A DNA stretch of 64,000 nt, taken from positions 1-64,000 of the forward strand of contig JADKKK010000002.1 of assembly GCA_016720545.1 (NCBI GenBank), given 5' to 3'. Every line of letters begins with the position of its first letter. The stretch's first letter is position 1. This document shows positions 8,722 through 18,361 of this stretch, piece by piece. Under the pieces are notes generated by a model, which saw nothing but the letters and a program-made list of their open reading frames with translations, made no database searches and had not been told where the DNA came from. Source of the DNA: Myxococcales bacterium (GTDB lineage: Bacteria; Myxococcota_A; Polyangia; Polyangiales; Polyangiaceae). The position numbers were made by a program, and so were the translations under genes.

Positions 8722-11406
8722 GTGAGCGCGTTCGAGCCCGGTGCGACGGTGTTCGACGGGTGGCGCGTCGAGCGGGCCACCCGGGCCGAGCCCCTCTGTG
8801 AGTCGTACGTCGCCCGTCGGGACACCGGCGAGCGCCGCGACGGGCTGCTCCACGTTTTGTGGCTCCGCGTCCGCGATCGCGCGCTGGCCCGCTGGAAGAC
8901 CGAGATCGTGCGGGTCAACCGCATCGGGCACCCCGCGATCCCGAAGACGTTGGACGGCGGGGCGACGGAGGCGGGGCGTGCGGTCGTCGTGACCGAGATG
9001 ATCGCGGGCGAGTCACTGGAAGAGCTCCGCCGCGCATGGGATGGCGAGGTGCCCGGCGAGGTCGCGGTAGCGCTCGTGGTGGAGCTGCTCGAGGCGCTCG
9101 ACGCTGCGCACGCGCGCGGCGCGGTCCACGGAGCGCTGCGCCCCGAGAGCGTCTTCGTGGACGAGGCGCGGCCAGGCTCGCGGCTCTGCCTGATCGATTT
9201 CGCCTACGCGCGTCTGCTCGAGGAGAGCCGGCGTCGGCGCGGCGGCGAAGAGACCGCCGCGTTCGCCGGGTTCACCGCGTACCTCGCCCCCGAGCAGCGC
9301 ACCGGCACCTACCTCGCGGACGCGAAGACCGACGTGTTCTCGGCCGCGGCGATCGCGGTTCGTCTGCTGGGCGGCGATCCTCTCGGGCTCGCGCGCACCG
9401 AGGTGGCCGGCCACGCGCGCCGCGACCTCGTCCGTTCACTCGTCCGTGCGCGCGGCCTCCCCGAGCCCGTCGCGGACGCGCTCCTCACGGGCCTGCAGCC
9501 GTCGCGCGCCGAGCGTCCGGCGGCCGCCCGCGTGCTCGGCGCGGCGTTGCGCGACGCCGTCGGCGAGCGGCTCGTGGTCGCCGAGAAGTGGAACGACAGC
9601 GAGGAGGTGCTCACCATCGCGACGCTCGCCGAGCTGCAGTTCGTGCTGCTTGAAGAGGCGCGCCTCAGCATGGGCGTGTCGCACACGGGCGTGGACCCGA
9701 TGGCCGTCCCGCGGGTCGAGGACTTCTCGCGGGAGTTTCGCCCGCCGAGCGCCGCGCCCCCGAGCGGCTTGGTGCCGCCGGCGCCGGTCCCGTCGCGGCC
9801 TCGCGGCGTCGCGCCCTCCGCGCCCGCGCCCGCGCGGGCGTCCGAACCCGCGCGGGCGTCCGAACCCACGCCCACGCCTGAGCCGCCGGTGTCCGTGCCC
9901 TCCGCCGTAGCCGCAGCCGCGTCCGCACCGGCCGCGGCCACCGTGCCCCCGGCCGCGGCCAGCGCCAGCGACGACCTCGACTCGGGCTGGCCCGAGGATC
10001 TCGACGAGCCCGCCATCGCGGAGTCCGTGACGCCGCCTCCTGCGCGACCGGCGACCCCGCCTCCCGCAGGGGCCCCACCCGCCGCCGTCCTCGCGGGTCG
10101 CTTCGAGATCGTCCGCGCGTTGGCCACGGGCGGCACGGCGACAGTGCACCTCGGTCGTCCCCTCGCGGGCGGCTCGCTCGTCGCGATCAAGCGCCTGCAC
10201 CCGAGCCTCACGGCCGACGAGCGTTGCGCCAACATGCTGCTCGAAGAGGCGCGGCTCGCCTCGCGCATTTCCCACCCCAACGTCGTCCCGATCCTCGAGG
10301 TGCTGCGCGACGCAGGCGAGGTGATGCTCGTCCTCGAGTACGTCGACGGGCTCACGGTCTCTCAGCTCACACGGCAGCGCGACGGTCGCCTCGCGGTGCC
10401 CGCCGAGGTGGCCGCCGCGATCGTGGTCGGCGCTCTCCGCGGGCTCGGGGCCGCTCACGACGCGCTCGCCGAGGACGGGCATCCCCTCGGGCTCGTTCAT
10501 CGAGACGTCTCGCCGCAGAACATCATGGTCGCGCGGGACGGGGCCGTCCGCGTGATCGACTTCGGCATCGCGCGCGCTCTCGGCCGCGTCGAGATGACGA
10601 CCGGCACCGAGCTCCGCGGCAAGGTGGGCTACATGGCCCCCGAGCGGCTCCGCGGTCACAAGACCGATCTCCGCGTGGACCTTTGGTCGGCCGGCGTCGT
10701 GCTGTGGGAGCTGCTGGTGGGGGCGCGGCTCTTCGAGGCCGACGATCCCATCGAGGTCGCCGTCCGCGTGTGCACGGCGACCCTCGCCCAGACCGGACAC
10801 GACGCGCTCGACGCCGTCCTGGAGCGGGCCCTCGCCCGCGATCTCGAGCAGCGCTACCACACGGCCGAGGAGATGGCGGCCGCGATTGAGGCCGCCATCA
10901 CGCCCGCCACGGCGGCGCAAATGGCCGAGTATCTTCGTGATCCGAGCGCTTGGTCCGGACCACCGGCCGCGTCGCCGGAGGCCCCCGCGCCAGCGCGTCC
11001 GCCTCCGGGCGCGTCCTCCGACCTCGCAGGGCCAGCGAACGCCGGACCTGACCACGCGCCCGACCTCGGCGCGGAGGCGCGGGAAGAGTCCGCTCCCGCG
11101 GCGCCCCTCGAGGCCCTCTCCGAGGCCCGCGCGCCCGAACCGGCGGGCGCAGTTGGCGGGTCGCCGGACGCGGTGGTCGAGGCGGAGCCCGCGGTCTCCG
11201 CCGACCCGGTCGCGAACGTCATGACGGGCGAGGCCGAGGCGGCTCCAGCGACCGTGGACGCGGAGACCCCCGCCCCGACCGAGCAGCCCGCGGCGGCCGA
11301 GGCGGGCGCTCTCGTCTCGCGCCGCGAGGCCGGCGGCCGTGTTTGGATCGTCGTCGCGCTCTTGGTGGTCGCCGCGGTCTTCGCGGCCTGGGCGCTGCGC
11401 CGCTGA
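8722..11406 (+). CDS. Membrane-anchored pseudokinase-kinase fusion (Ser/Thr protein kinase)
   Basis: 894 aa from GTG 8722, the first start compatible with conserved sequence; the frame upstream is a shadow of the divergent gene. Residues ~5-285 follow a protein kinase fold but lack catalytic residues: no VAIK lysine, HGALRPESV in place of HRD, DFA in place of DFG. A Pro/Ala linker (~286-455) follows. Residues ~457-730 are a complete kinase: glycine loop ALATGGTATVHLG, VAIK lysine near 491, HRDVSPQN near 592, DFG near 613, YMAPE. A second Pro/Ala-rich stretch leads to a C-terminal membrane helix (~873-892) with a short basic tail, so the kinase faces the cytoplasm. It converges with the next kinase gene. 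Substrate unknown. Confidence 0.88.
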   Translation: MSAFEPGATVFDGWRVERATRAEPLCESYVARRDTGERRDGLLHVLWLRVRDRALARWKTEIVRVNRIGHPAIPKTLDGGATEAGRAVVVTEMIAGESLEELRRAWDGEVPGEVAVALVVELLEALDAAHARGAVHGALRPESVFVDEARPGSRLCLIDFAYARLLEESRRRRGGEETAAFAGFTAYLAPEQRTGTYLADAKTDVFSAAAIAVRLLGGDPLGLARTEVAGHARRDLVRSLVRARGLPEPVADALLTGLQPSRAERPAAARVLGAALRDAVGERLVVAEKWNDSEEVLTIATLAELQFVLLEEARLSMGVSHTGVDPMAVPRVEDFSREFRPPSAAPPSGLVPPAPVPSRPRGVAPSAPAPARASEPARASEPTPTPEPPVSVPSAVAAAASAPAAATVPPAAASASDDLDSGWPEDLDEPAIAESVTPPPARPATPPPAGAPPAAVLAGRFEIVRALATGGTATVHLGRPLAGGSLVAIKRLHPSLTADERCANMLLEEARLASRISHPNVVPILEVLRDAGEVMLVLEYVDGLTVSQLTRQRDGRLAVPAEVAAAIVVGALRGLGAAHDALAEDGHPLGLVHRDVSPQNIMVARDGAVRVIDFGIARALGRVEMTTGTELRGKVGYMAPERLRGHKTDLRVDLWSAGVVLWELLVGARLFEADDPIEVAVRVCTATLAQTGHDALDAVLERALARDLEQRYHTAEEMAAAIEAAITPATAAQMAEYLRDPSAWSGPPAASPEAPAPARPPPGASSDLAGPANAGPDHAPDLGAEAREESAPAAPLEALSEARAPEPAGAVGGSPDAVVEAEPAVSADPVANVMTGEAEAAPATVDAETPAPTEQPAAAEAGALVSRREAGGRVWIVVALLVVAAVFAAWALRR

Positions 11407-11431
11407 CTCGCGTCGGTTGCGCGTCCGCCCC

Positions 11432-12466
11432 TCATCGCCTCGCGAGGGCGTGGAGCGCCAGGAGGGTCGCCCCGCCCGCCGCGAGGCCGGCGACGATCTC
11501 GGGCCACAGAGTCACGAGGCGGGGCCGCACGCGCCCTGAACGCGCCCGGAGCAGCGCCGCTTGCCGATCCTCCCACGGCGAATGCCCCTCGGCGACGCGG
11601 CGGACGGCGCCGAGCGCGACGAGCTCGTCGCAGAAGGCCTTGGCGTCCGGCGGGCGGGCGGCGGGGTCCTTGTGGATGGCGCGCATCACGAGGGCCGCGA
11701 CGGGCGCCGGGATCCACGGCGCGACCTCCCCGAGCGGCGCGGGCTCTTCGGACAGCTGCGCGTCCGCTAGGCGCTGGTCGTCGTGCGCGTGGTGCTCGAA
11801 GGGCGAGGCCCCGGCGAGCATCTCGTAGAGCACGAGGCCTGCGGCGTAGAGATCGCTCTTCGGCGCGGCTGCCTGGGCGCGGAGCTGTTCGGGCGCGGCG
11901 TAGCGCACCGTGCCCGAGAACGTGCCCTCCGAGCGGCCGTCGGCGAAGGCTATGACGCCAAAGTCAATGAGCTTGACCACTGGCGGGCCGTGTCGCGGCG
12001 TGTGGAGGAAGATGTTCTCGGGCTTCACGTCCCGGTGGACGACCGGGGTGTCGTGCGTGTGCGCGCAGTGGAGCGCCGAGAGCAGCTGGCGCGCGATCTC
12101 GAAGGCGACGTGCGGGGGGAGCACCCCTTTGGCGTCGAGCACGTCGCGGAGGTTCTGTCCGACGAGCAGCTCCATGACGTAGAAGGGGACGCCGTCGTCG
12201 CCGCGGTCGAAGTCGTAGACGCGCACGATGTTCGGGTGCTCGAGCTGCGCGAGGATGCTCACCTCGTCGAGGAACATCTTCACGAACGCCTCGTGCCGCG
12301 CGAGGTCGGGGTTCATGCGCTTGAGCACGCCCTGGATGTGTGGCGGCTTCACCACCTGGTACACGACGCCCATGCCGCCCTCGCCCAGCTTCCGGACGAG
12401 CTTGTACTTGGACCCGAACAGCCGACCTCCTGGCCGGGACTCGGATGGCGAAGGGCTCACGGTCAC
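11432..12466 (-). CDS. Serine/threonine protein kinase, PknB type
   Basis: 344 aa from GTG 12466 (a second GTG at 12460 is possible; there is no ATG). It has the full set of kinase motifs: GEGGMGVVY, VLKR lysine, HRDVKPEN, LIDFGV, YAAPEQL, and DLYAAGLVLYEML. The kinase domain fills residues ~20-285. A short basic juxtamembrane stretch (RARSGRVRPR) leads to one C-terminal membrane helix ending in RR, so there is no external sensor domain. The gene is convergent with the pseudokinase-kinase gene and 25 bases from it. Myxobacteria carry many such kinases; substrate unknown. Confidence 0.92.
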   Translation of the reverse strand: MTVSPSPSESRPGGRLFGSKYKLVRKLGEGGMGVVYQVVKPPHIQGVLKRMNPDLARHEAFVKMFLDEVSILAQLEHPNIVRVYDFDRGDDGVPFYVMELLVGQNLRDVLDAKGVLPPHVAFEIARQLLSALHCAHTHDTPVVHRDVKPENIFLHTPRHGPPVVKLIDFGVIAFADGRSEGTFSGTVRYAAPEQLRAQAAAPKSDLYAAGLVLYEMLAGASPFEHHAHDDQRLADAQLSEEPAPLGEVAPWIPAPVAALVMRAIHKDPAARPPDAKAFCDELVALGAVRRVAEGHSPWEDRQAALLRARSGRVRPRLVTLWPEIVAGLAAGGATLLALHALARR

Positions 12467-12625
12467 GCGCTGAGGCTACAGCGGATCCCGCGGATCCGGG
12501 CCGGGAAGCGCCCGCCTCCCCGATGGCTCCGATGGCACCGCCGAGTCGATCCCGCGGCGGGCTCCCGCGTCGTCCAGCTGGTCTATAGTGGCGCGACGGC
12601 CACACCGTGCCGCCGAGGAGCGACC

Positions 12626-12874
12626 ATGTCCAGCATTCATCAGTCGGAGAAATACGGCACCATCGATCTCGAGTCGGTCGCGGGACTCCAGACCGCGCTC
12701 GTCCTGCTCGACGTCGACTCGGGCGAGGTCGATGGCATCCTTGGGCCGAAGACGCGGGAGGCGATCAAGGCGTTCCAGGCGATGGCCGGCCTGACCGCAG
12801 ACGGCGTCTCGGGTCCGCAGACCCGCGCCGCCTTGGACGCGGCGCTCACGCAGCTCGCCGAAACCGGGCTCTGA
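12626..12874 (+). CDS. Small peptidoglycan-binding domain protein
   Basis: 82 aa from ATG 12626, preceded by GAGGAG five bases upstream. Residues ~20-75 are one PG_binding_1 repeat (GLQTALVLLDVDSGEVDGILG, then TREAIKAFQAMAGLTADGVSG), the three-helix module that usually anchors proteins to the cell wall. There is no signal peptide and no enzyme domain, which is unusual for this module; some such orphan domains sit next to secretion systems or act in the cytoplasm. It is divergent from the kinase gene and convergent with the O-antigen ligase gene. Confidence 0.85.
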   Translation: MSSIHQSEKYGTIDLESVAGLQTALVLLDVDSGEVDGILGPKTREAIKAFQAMAGLTADGVSGPQTRAALDAALTQLAETGL

Positions 12875-12896
12875 CCCTCGCCCACCTCGGCCAGAG

Positions 12897-15461
12897 CTAC
12901 GGCGCCGGCGCGGGGGGCTCGGGTGGCGGCGTGAAGCGGCTCTTCGAGACCTCCGCGCGCGCAGCCTCGGCGCGCTCGGCGTACTCCGGCACCTCGGGGT
13001 GCCGCTCTCGCAGGAGGGTGAACGCGTGCAGGGTCTCGGCGTGGAGCTCGAGGCTCGCGGTGAGCCGCGCGTACTCGAGCAGGTACTCGTCGCGCTCGGG
13101 CGCGGAGTCGATGGCCTTGCGGTAAAACGCGACCGCACGCCGCGGGCTGCCTCGACCGAGGTAGAAGGCGCCGGCGAACGCGAAGTTCTCGGCGCAGTCC
13201 TTCGGCGACGAGCAGCCCGCGTTCGCCACGCGGGTGATGGCCGAGTCGACCTGCTCCGTGAGCCCCGTCGACTCCATCAGCTCGACGAGGCGCACGAGGC
13301 ACAAGCTCCGGTCGGAGACGCGGTCGGTGGCCGCCTCGAGATCGCGCACGGCGCCCTGGGGATCACCGCCCGCCGCGCGGAGCTCGGCGCCGAGCGCATA
13401 TCCGTCGCATTCGGTCGGTGCCGCCTCGCGGAGGCGCCCCGCGAAGGCGGCCCCCCGATCGATGCACTCGCGGCCCTTGCACCAGATCGCGGCGTCGCGG
13501 ACGTCGCTCAGCGCGTCCCGGGCGTGACGCCGAAGCGGTCCCGTGGCGGCAGGATCGAGGGCGAGCGCGTCTTCGTCGAGCCCCGCGCGGGTCGCGGGCA
13601 GGCGCAGCTCGACCTCGGTCGCGATCCACTCGATGGCGTCACGTCGGTAGGGGCCGATCGGCAGCAGCTCGACCGCGTCGTCGTAGTCGCGGACCAGGCG
13701 CGAGACCTCTTGGCCCCACGAGTCGCCTCCGCCGTCCTGCTCCAACGCCAAGCGGTACTCGACGCGGGCCTGGGACGGCACCGTGCGGGCGAAGAGCCGC
13801 GCCAGAATGAGGTGCACGGGCCCGTAGATGGGGCTTCGCTCGAGGGCGTGCCCTGCCCACGCGAGCACGGGGCCATCGCGCAAAGCCTGCCCTCGCACCG
13901 CCGCCGCGTAGAAGAAGTACGGCTCGCCCGGGTGGCGCAGGATCGCACCGCGGAGCGCCGCGTCGAACTGCGCCCGCGACGCGGTCCGGTCGGTCGCGAG
14001 CTTCCCGACCGTCTCGCGGTCCGGGTAGAGCCCGCCCGGAGCGCCGCGCACCGCCGCGAAGGCGGCGAGCCCGGTCGCGAGCAGCGCGGCGCCCGCCGCG
14101 ACGCGCGGGTGCCGGGCCCACTTCGGGATCGCTCCACCCTCGGCCTCGCGGCCCGTCGCGATCGCCGCGCACGTCGCGGCGAGGACCATCACGCCGGGCA
14201 GCTCGCTCGAGAAGTCGACGAGGTTGTGGACGCAGAGGCCGATGAGCGCGGCGTAGGCGCCTACGGGGGCCTTCGTCGGGTGGGCGAGCACCCACCGCGG
14301 CCGAAGCGCCAGGAGCAAGACGCCGAAGAAGATCGCGGCGCACGGGAGCCCCCACTCGACGACCACCTGCGCGACGACGTTCTCCGGGTGCGTCATCGTG
14401 ATGAACCCACCGCTCGTTCGGTAGGCGGGGAAGGTCGACTCGAACGCTCCGCGCCCGACGCCGAACACGCCGTGCGGTCGGATCATCGCGAGTGACTGGA
14501 GGATCGGATCGAGCTTGGTGGTGTCCTTACTGGATAGCTCGCCGCGCGCCTCTTCGCTCCCCGCGAGGATGAGGAGGCCGACGCCGACTCCCGCCGCCAG
14601 CACGAGCAACATCGGGCCACCTGCCGCCGCCGCGGTGCGCCCGCCGCGGCGGGCACGGTAGGCGACGAGCCCGACGATGACGGCGGACAGCGCGCTGGTC
14701 GCAATGCCGCCGCGGGACGCGATGTAGAACTCCATCCCCAGCAGGAATAGGCAGCACCCGGCGAGGAGCACGCGCTCCCGCGCGGAGCGGGTCATCGCCA
14801 TGACCCCGAGGCCCGTCGCGAGGCCCAGGTTGAGGTACCCCGCGAGGTGGTTGCCGTTGAGGATCGGGGCCAGGTGCTTGCCGTAGTCGTACTCCGGTCG
14901 GTACACCCCGAGCACCCGCTCCGCGCCGAGGACCGGGTGGAGGATCGACGCGGCCGCCATGAAGAGCGCGCACCCGATGACCACACGCTCCAGGAACGCG
15001 ACGCCGCCCCGGCGGGTGGTGAATCGGAGGGCCGTGGCGAACGCGAGCAGGTAGGTCAGGCCTCGGAGCACCTCCACGCGGGTGGCTTGCGGGTCGAGGC
15101 TCATCGACACGGTCCCCGGGCCCGGGGACCCGAAGCCGCGCAGACATCGCTCCCAAATGTCCGCGTTCGCGGGCGCGATGAGCCTGACGAGCGACGCGGG
15201 CAGCGGTAGCGCCGTGACGGCCGTGTACACGACGAGGCCGACCGCCAAGAGCACGAGCATGGACGCGCTCACCCGGGGCCGCAGGGGCGCCGCGTCAGGG
15301 AGGTAGCAGAGACCGAACGCGAGGGCGATCAGCGCGGCGGAGACCGCCAAGGCGTACGTGTGGATCGAACCCAAGGCGAGCCCGCAGCTCGCGATGCCCA
15401 GGACGAACGCTACCTTCGCCGCGCGCGTGGTCCGCCCGTGCCCGTCGGTTGTCCCGTCCAC
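12897..15461 (-). CDS. O-antigen ligase/polymerase-like membrane protein with TPR tail
   Basis: 854 aa from GTG 15461, chosen for the AGAGGA just upstream; the frame extends further but runs into the divergent wzc gene. Residues ~10-480 are a polytopic membrane domain of the Wzy/WaaL type, with the usual large periplasmic loop and conserved region (ILNGNHLAGYLNLGLATGL, RGGIATSALSA, GVGRGAFESTFPAYR). The rest is soluble and helical with TPR-like repeats (AVAFYRKAIDSAPERDEYLLEYARL in part) and a Pro-rich end. The family joins or polymerises lipid-linked glycans at the outer face of the inner membrane. The divergent Wzc partner supports a role in exopolysaccharide or O-antigen assembly. Confidence 0.85.
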   Translation of the reverse strand: MDGTTDGHGRTTRAAKVAFVLGIASCGLALGSIHTYALAVSAALIALAFGLCYLPDAAPLRPRVSASMLVLLAVGLVVYTAVTALPLPASLVRLIAPANADIWERCLRGFGSPGPGTVSMSLDPQATRVEVLRGLTYLLAFATALRFTTRRGGVAFLERVVIGCALFMAAASILHPVLGAERVLGVYRPEYDYGKHLAPILNGNHLAGYLNLGLATGLGVMAMTRSARERVLLAGCCLFLLGMEFYIASRGGIATSALSAVIVGLVAYRARRGGRTAAAAGGPMLLVLAAGVGVGLLILAGSEEARGELSSKDTTKLDPILQSLAMIRPHGVFGVGRGAFESTFPAYRTSGGFITMTHPENVVAQVVVEWGLPCAAIFFGVLLLALRPRWVLAHPTKAPVGAYAALIGLCVHNLVDFSSELPGVMVLAATCAAIATGREAEGGAIPKWARHPRVAAGAALLATGLAAFAAVRGAPGGLYPDRETVGKLATDRTASRAQFDAALRGAILRHPGEPYFFYAAAVRGQALRDGPVLAWAGHALERSPIYGPVHLILARLFARTVPSQARVEYRLALEQDGGGDSWGQEVSRLVRDYDDAVELLPIGPYRRDAIEWIATEVELRLPATRAGLDEDALALDPAATGPLRRHARDALSDVRDAAIWCKGRECIDRGAAFAGRLREAAPTECDGYALGAELRAAGGDPQGAVRDLEAATDRVSDRSLCLVRLVELMESTGLTEQVDSAITRVANAGCSSPKDCAENFAFAGAFYLGRGSPRRAVAFYRKAIDSAPERDEYLLEYARLTASLELHAETLHAFTLLRERHPEVPEYAERAEAARAEVSKSRFTPPPEPPAPAP

Positions 15462-15636
15462 CCATCCTCTCGTAGCGCATCTCACGACCGAGCGGGGCCG
15501 GGTCCCATCGATTCCCAGTCCGGGTGCCCCTTCCCGGGCATGTATGCTTTTGTGGGAAGGTTGCGCGAATGTCGCGGCGCCTCGCCGCATCACACCTGGC
15601 GCTTGGGCCGGGAACGGCCTATGACGGCGATTCCAG

Positions 15637-17844
15637 ATGGAACAGGACGAGCAGGAGACTCCGGGACGCGAGCGCAGGGCCGAAGGCCAGGCCGCGGCGC
15701 GCATGCTTCGCGCCGTGCTGAAGGCGTGGCCCTTCCTCGTCGCCGCGGCGCTCTTGGGGGCCGGCGTCGCGATGGCGGTGTCGAAGGCGATTTCGCCAGT
15801 CTACGAGGCGGTTACGACCATCGAGTTCGACCCGCAAGCCGTTCGGCCGCTGACGGCGGACAAGTCGACCGGCCTCCAGAGCAACATGCTCGTGGACACC
15901 GCGGAGTACTACAACACTCAGAACCTCATCATGTCGAGCGACAAGGTCCTCGCCATGGTGGTCCGCGACCTCAATCTCACGACCGATCCGGAGTTCCTCA
16001 AAGGGCCGGCGAGCAAGCCGGTCACCACGGAGGACGCCGTCCTGATGCTGCGGCCTCGGGTCAAGGTGGACCCGCTCCTCGGCAGCCACATGGTGGCGCT
16101 CCGCGTGCAGGACTCGAGCCCGCGTATGGCGCGGAAGCTCTCGGAGGCCGTCGCGCGCGCCTACATCCGTCAGAACCTGGAGAAGTCGTCGGTCGCGACG
16201 GCCGAGGCCGTCGTGTGGCTTGGCGGGCAGCTAGACCACTACAAAATCGAGCTCGAGGCCAACGAGAACCAGCTCCACGACTTCAAGAGCCGCAACCAGC
16301 TGCCCAGCTCGACCCTCGACGAGGTGAGCAAGATGATCCGCATAGAAATGGCGGACTATCAGCAGGCGCTCACGCGCACGCGTACGCGTCGCCAGGAGCT
16401 CGCGGCCCGCGTCGCCGAGCTCCGCAAGGTCGACTCCGACAACCCCGATCGCGTGCCGGCCTCTGAGTTCCTGACGAACTCCTACCTCACCCAGCTGCGA
16501 AACGCCTTCCAGACAGCGTCGCGCGAGCGCCGCGAGCTCGTCGCCGAGGGGAGGGGCGAGAACCACCCCTCGGTGAAGAAGGCCGACGAGAAGATCTCCG
16601 CGGCGCGCAAGGACCTGCACGAGGAAGTTCGCAACATCCAGGGCGCGATCGAGCGCGATCTCGCGGTGGTCCAGCGCCAAGAGGGCGGCGAAGCCACACT
16701 GTACGAGGGCAGCCGCAAGAAGGCCGTCGAGCTCAACCTGAAGGAGCTCGAATACCGGCGCCTCGACCGCACGCGGTCGGAGAACGAGAAGGTCTACACG
16801 CTGCTCCTCGAGCAAATGAAGCGGGCCGACCTCGTTCGGATGATGAACGTGAACAACGTGCGCATGGTCGACCCCGCGCAGGAGCCGATGCTGCCCCTGC
16901 GGCCGAACGTGCCGGTCAACGTCGGCGTCGGAGCCGTCGCGGCGCTCATGCTCGCGGTCGTCTTCGCCCTCGTGCGAGAGCGCCTCGACAACTCGGTGAA
17001 GGGCGCCGACGACGTCGAAAACGAGCTGCACGCGACCTTCCTCGGTCTGCTCCCCACCGGGAGCGCCGCGGCCAAGGAAGGACGCCGCCCCCGTCGCGGC
17101 GCCGACGAGCAGCCGCCCGAGCTGACGGTCCACTACGAGCCGCTCTCGGGCGTGGCCGAGGCCGCGCGCGCCCTGCGCACGAACCTGCTCTTCATGAACC
17201 CCGATCACCCCTATCGGGTGATGCTCGTCACGAGCGCCGTCCCGGCCGAGGGCAAGACCACCGTCGCGTGCAGCATCGCGATCGCGCTCGCCCAGGGCGG
17301 CCAGCGAGTCTGCATCATCGACTGTGACCTCCGACGCCCCCGCCTGCACCGCATCTTCGACCGCGCGGGCGACGCCGGCCTCACGAACGCTCTCGTGGGC
17401 GATGCCACCCTCGACGAGATCGCGTTGCCGACCCTCGTGCCCAACCTCTCTTCCATTCCGGCGGGGCCCATTCCCCCGAACCCGGCCGACATGCTCCACT
17501 CCGAGCGCTTCAAGAACCTGCTCGCGGAGCTCGCGGGTCGCTTCGACCGCATCGTGATCGACAGCCCGCCGCTCGCCGCGGTCACCGACTCTGCGATCAT
17601 CGCGAAGCTCGTCGACGGCACTGTGTTCGTGGTGCGCGCGTTCCGCACCTCGGTCTCCATGAGCCAGCTCGGACTGCGCGCCCTCACCGACGTCGACGCC
17701 AACGTGATCGGGTGTGTGCTGAACGCGGTCGACTACCGAAAGGCGTCGAGCCACTACTACCAGTACTACGCCTACCGAAACGAAGGCTATCGCGCGGACG
17801 AGCCGCTGAAGGGCGGCGAGTCGGTCGCTCCCTCCCCCAACTGA
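15637..17844 (+). CDS. Wzc-type polysaccharide co-polymerase and tyrosine kinase
   Basis: 735 aa from ATG 15637. The N-terminal Wzz domain has one membrane helix (~30-48), a long periplasmic coiled-coil region, and a second helix near 430-450. The cytoplasmic BY-kinase domain shows Walker A (SAVPAEGKTT, ~531), Walker A' (CIIDCDLRRP) and Walker B (IVIDSPP, ~638). A C-terminal tyrosine cluster (SHYYQYYAYRNEGYR, ~705-719) is the autophosphorylation tail. It controls chain length and export of surface polysaccharide by cycles of phosphorylation. It is divergent from the O-antigen ligase-like gene across 175 bases. No cognate tyrosine phosphatase or Wza exporter is in the window. Confidence 0.93.
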   Translation: MEQDEQETPGRERRAEGQAAARMLRAVLKAWPFLVAAALLGAGVAMAVSKAISPVYEAVTTIEFDPQAVRPLTADKSTGLQSNMLVDTAEYYNTQNLIMSSDKVLAMVVRDLNLTTDPEFLKGPASKPVTTEDAVLMLRPRVKVDPLLGSHMVALRVQDSSPRMARKLSEAVARAYIRQNLEKSSVATAEAVVWLGGQLDHYKIELEANENQLHDFKSRNQLPSSTLDEVSKMIRIEMADYQQALTRTRTRRQELAARVAELRKVDSDNPDRVPASEFLTNSYLTQLRNAFQTASRERRELVAEGRGENHPSVKKADEKISAARKDLHEEVRNIQGAIERDLAVVQRQEGGEATLYEGSRKKAVELNLKELEYRRLDRTRSENEKVYTLLLEQMKRADLVRMMNVNNVRMVDPAQEPMLPLRPNVPVNVGVGAVAALMLAVVFALVRERLDNSVKGADDVENELHATFLGLLPTGSAAAKEGRRPRRGADEQPPELTVHYEPLSGVAEAARALRTNLLFMNPDHPYRVMLVTSAVPAEGKTTVACSIAIALAQGGQRVCIIDCDLRRPRLHRIFDRAGDAGLTNALVGDATLDEIALPTLVPNLSSIPAGPIPPNPADMLHSERFKNLLAELAGRFDRIVIDSPPLAAVTDSAIIAKLVDGTVFVVRAFRTSVSMSQLGLRALTDVDANVIGCVLNAVDYRKASSHYYQYYAYRNEGYRADEPLKGGESVAPSPN

Positions 17845-18361
17845 CCCTCTGTCGACGCGCCATGCCTCGCCCGGCCTGCGTTGCGATGGGAACAATGCCG
17901 CGCGCCCCAACGTTCACCGCGCGTGACCGCTCGACGTCCCGAACGCACCCGCGCCCTCCCGGCGCGCTCGGCGTCGCCGCGCCCGCCGCTCCACTCCCGA
18001 TGCTCCGCGCCGCCGGGGCGCTGGGGTCCACGCCCCGAAGCGCCGAGGCGCCGGTCCGCGCGGGCACGCGGGGAGTCGCGGCAGGGTCGTGTCGGGGTCG
18101 ACAGTTCCCCGGCGCCGGCCAAAGCTTTTGATAGCGTAGGCGACGGCGAAGGGCCGACACTCCTTCACGAGGCGGATCGCGTATGATCGTCCAGAGGGGC
18201 GGCGCGAAGGTCTCCGGGGGCCGCCCCAGAAGTGTCATCCAAGGGGGAACTTTCTTGCGACTTCAACGTCACAGCGGTTCGGCCTCGGCGCTCCAGCGAG
18301 CGGGCCGAAGGTGTCGCGTCGGCGCTCGAGCCGCGGGGCACGCCGGAACGGAGCCTTCCCC
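17845..18361 (+). other. 517-base intergenic region without a convincing gene
   Basis: Short frames here are Arg/Pro/Gly-rich with no recognisable start signals or families, so none is called. A short AT-richer patch at about 18121-18140 (AAAGCTTTTGATAGCG) is the only place that looks promoter-like for the downstream operon; no clear -35/-10 pair can be defined. No tRNA or terminator hairpin with a T-run was seen after wzc. Confidence 0.4.

Noticed and set aside
17845..18361. Small genes in the gap after wzc (60-184 aa frames)
   Set aside because: Arg/Pro/Gly-rich, no ribosome sites, mutually overlapping in several frames.
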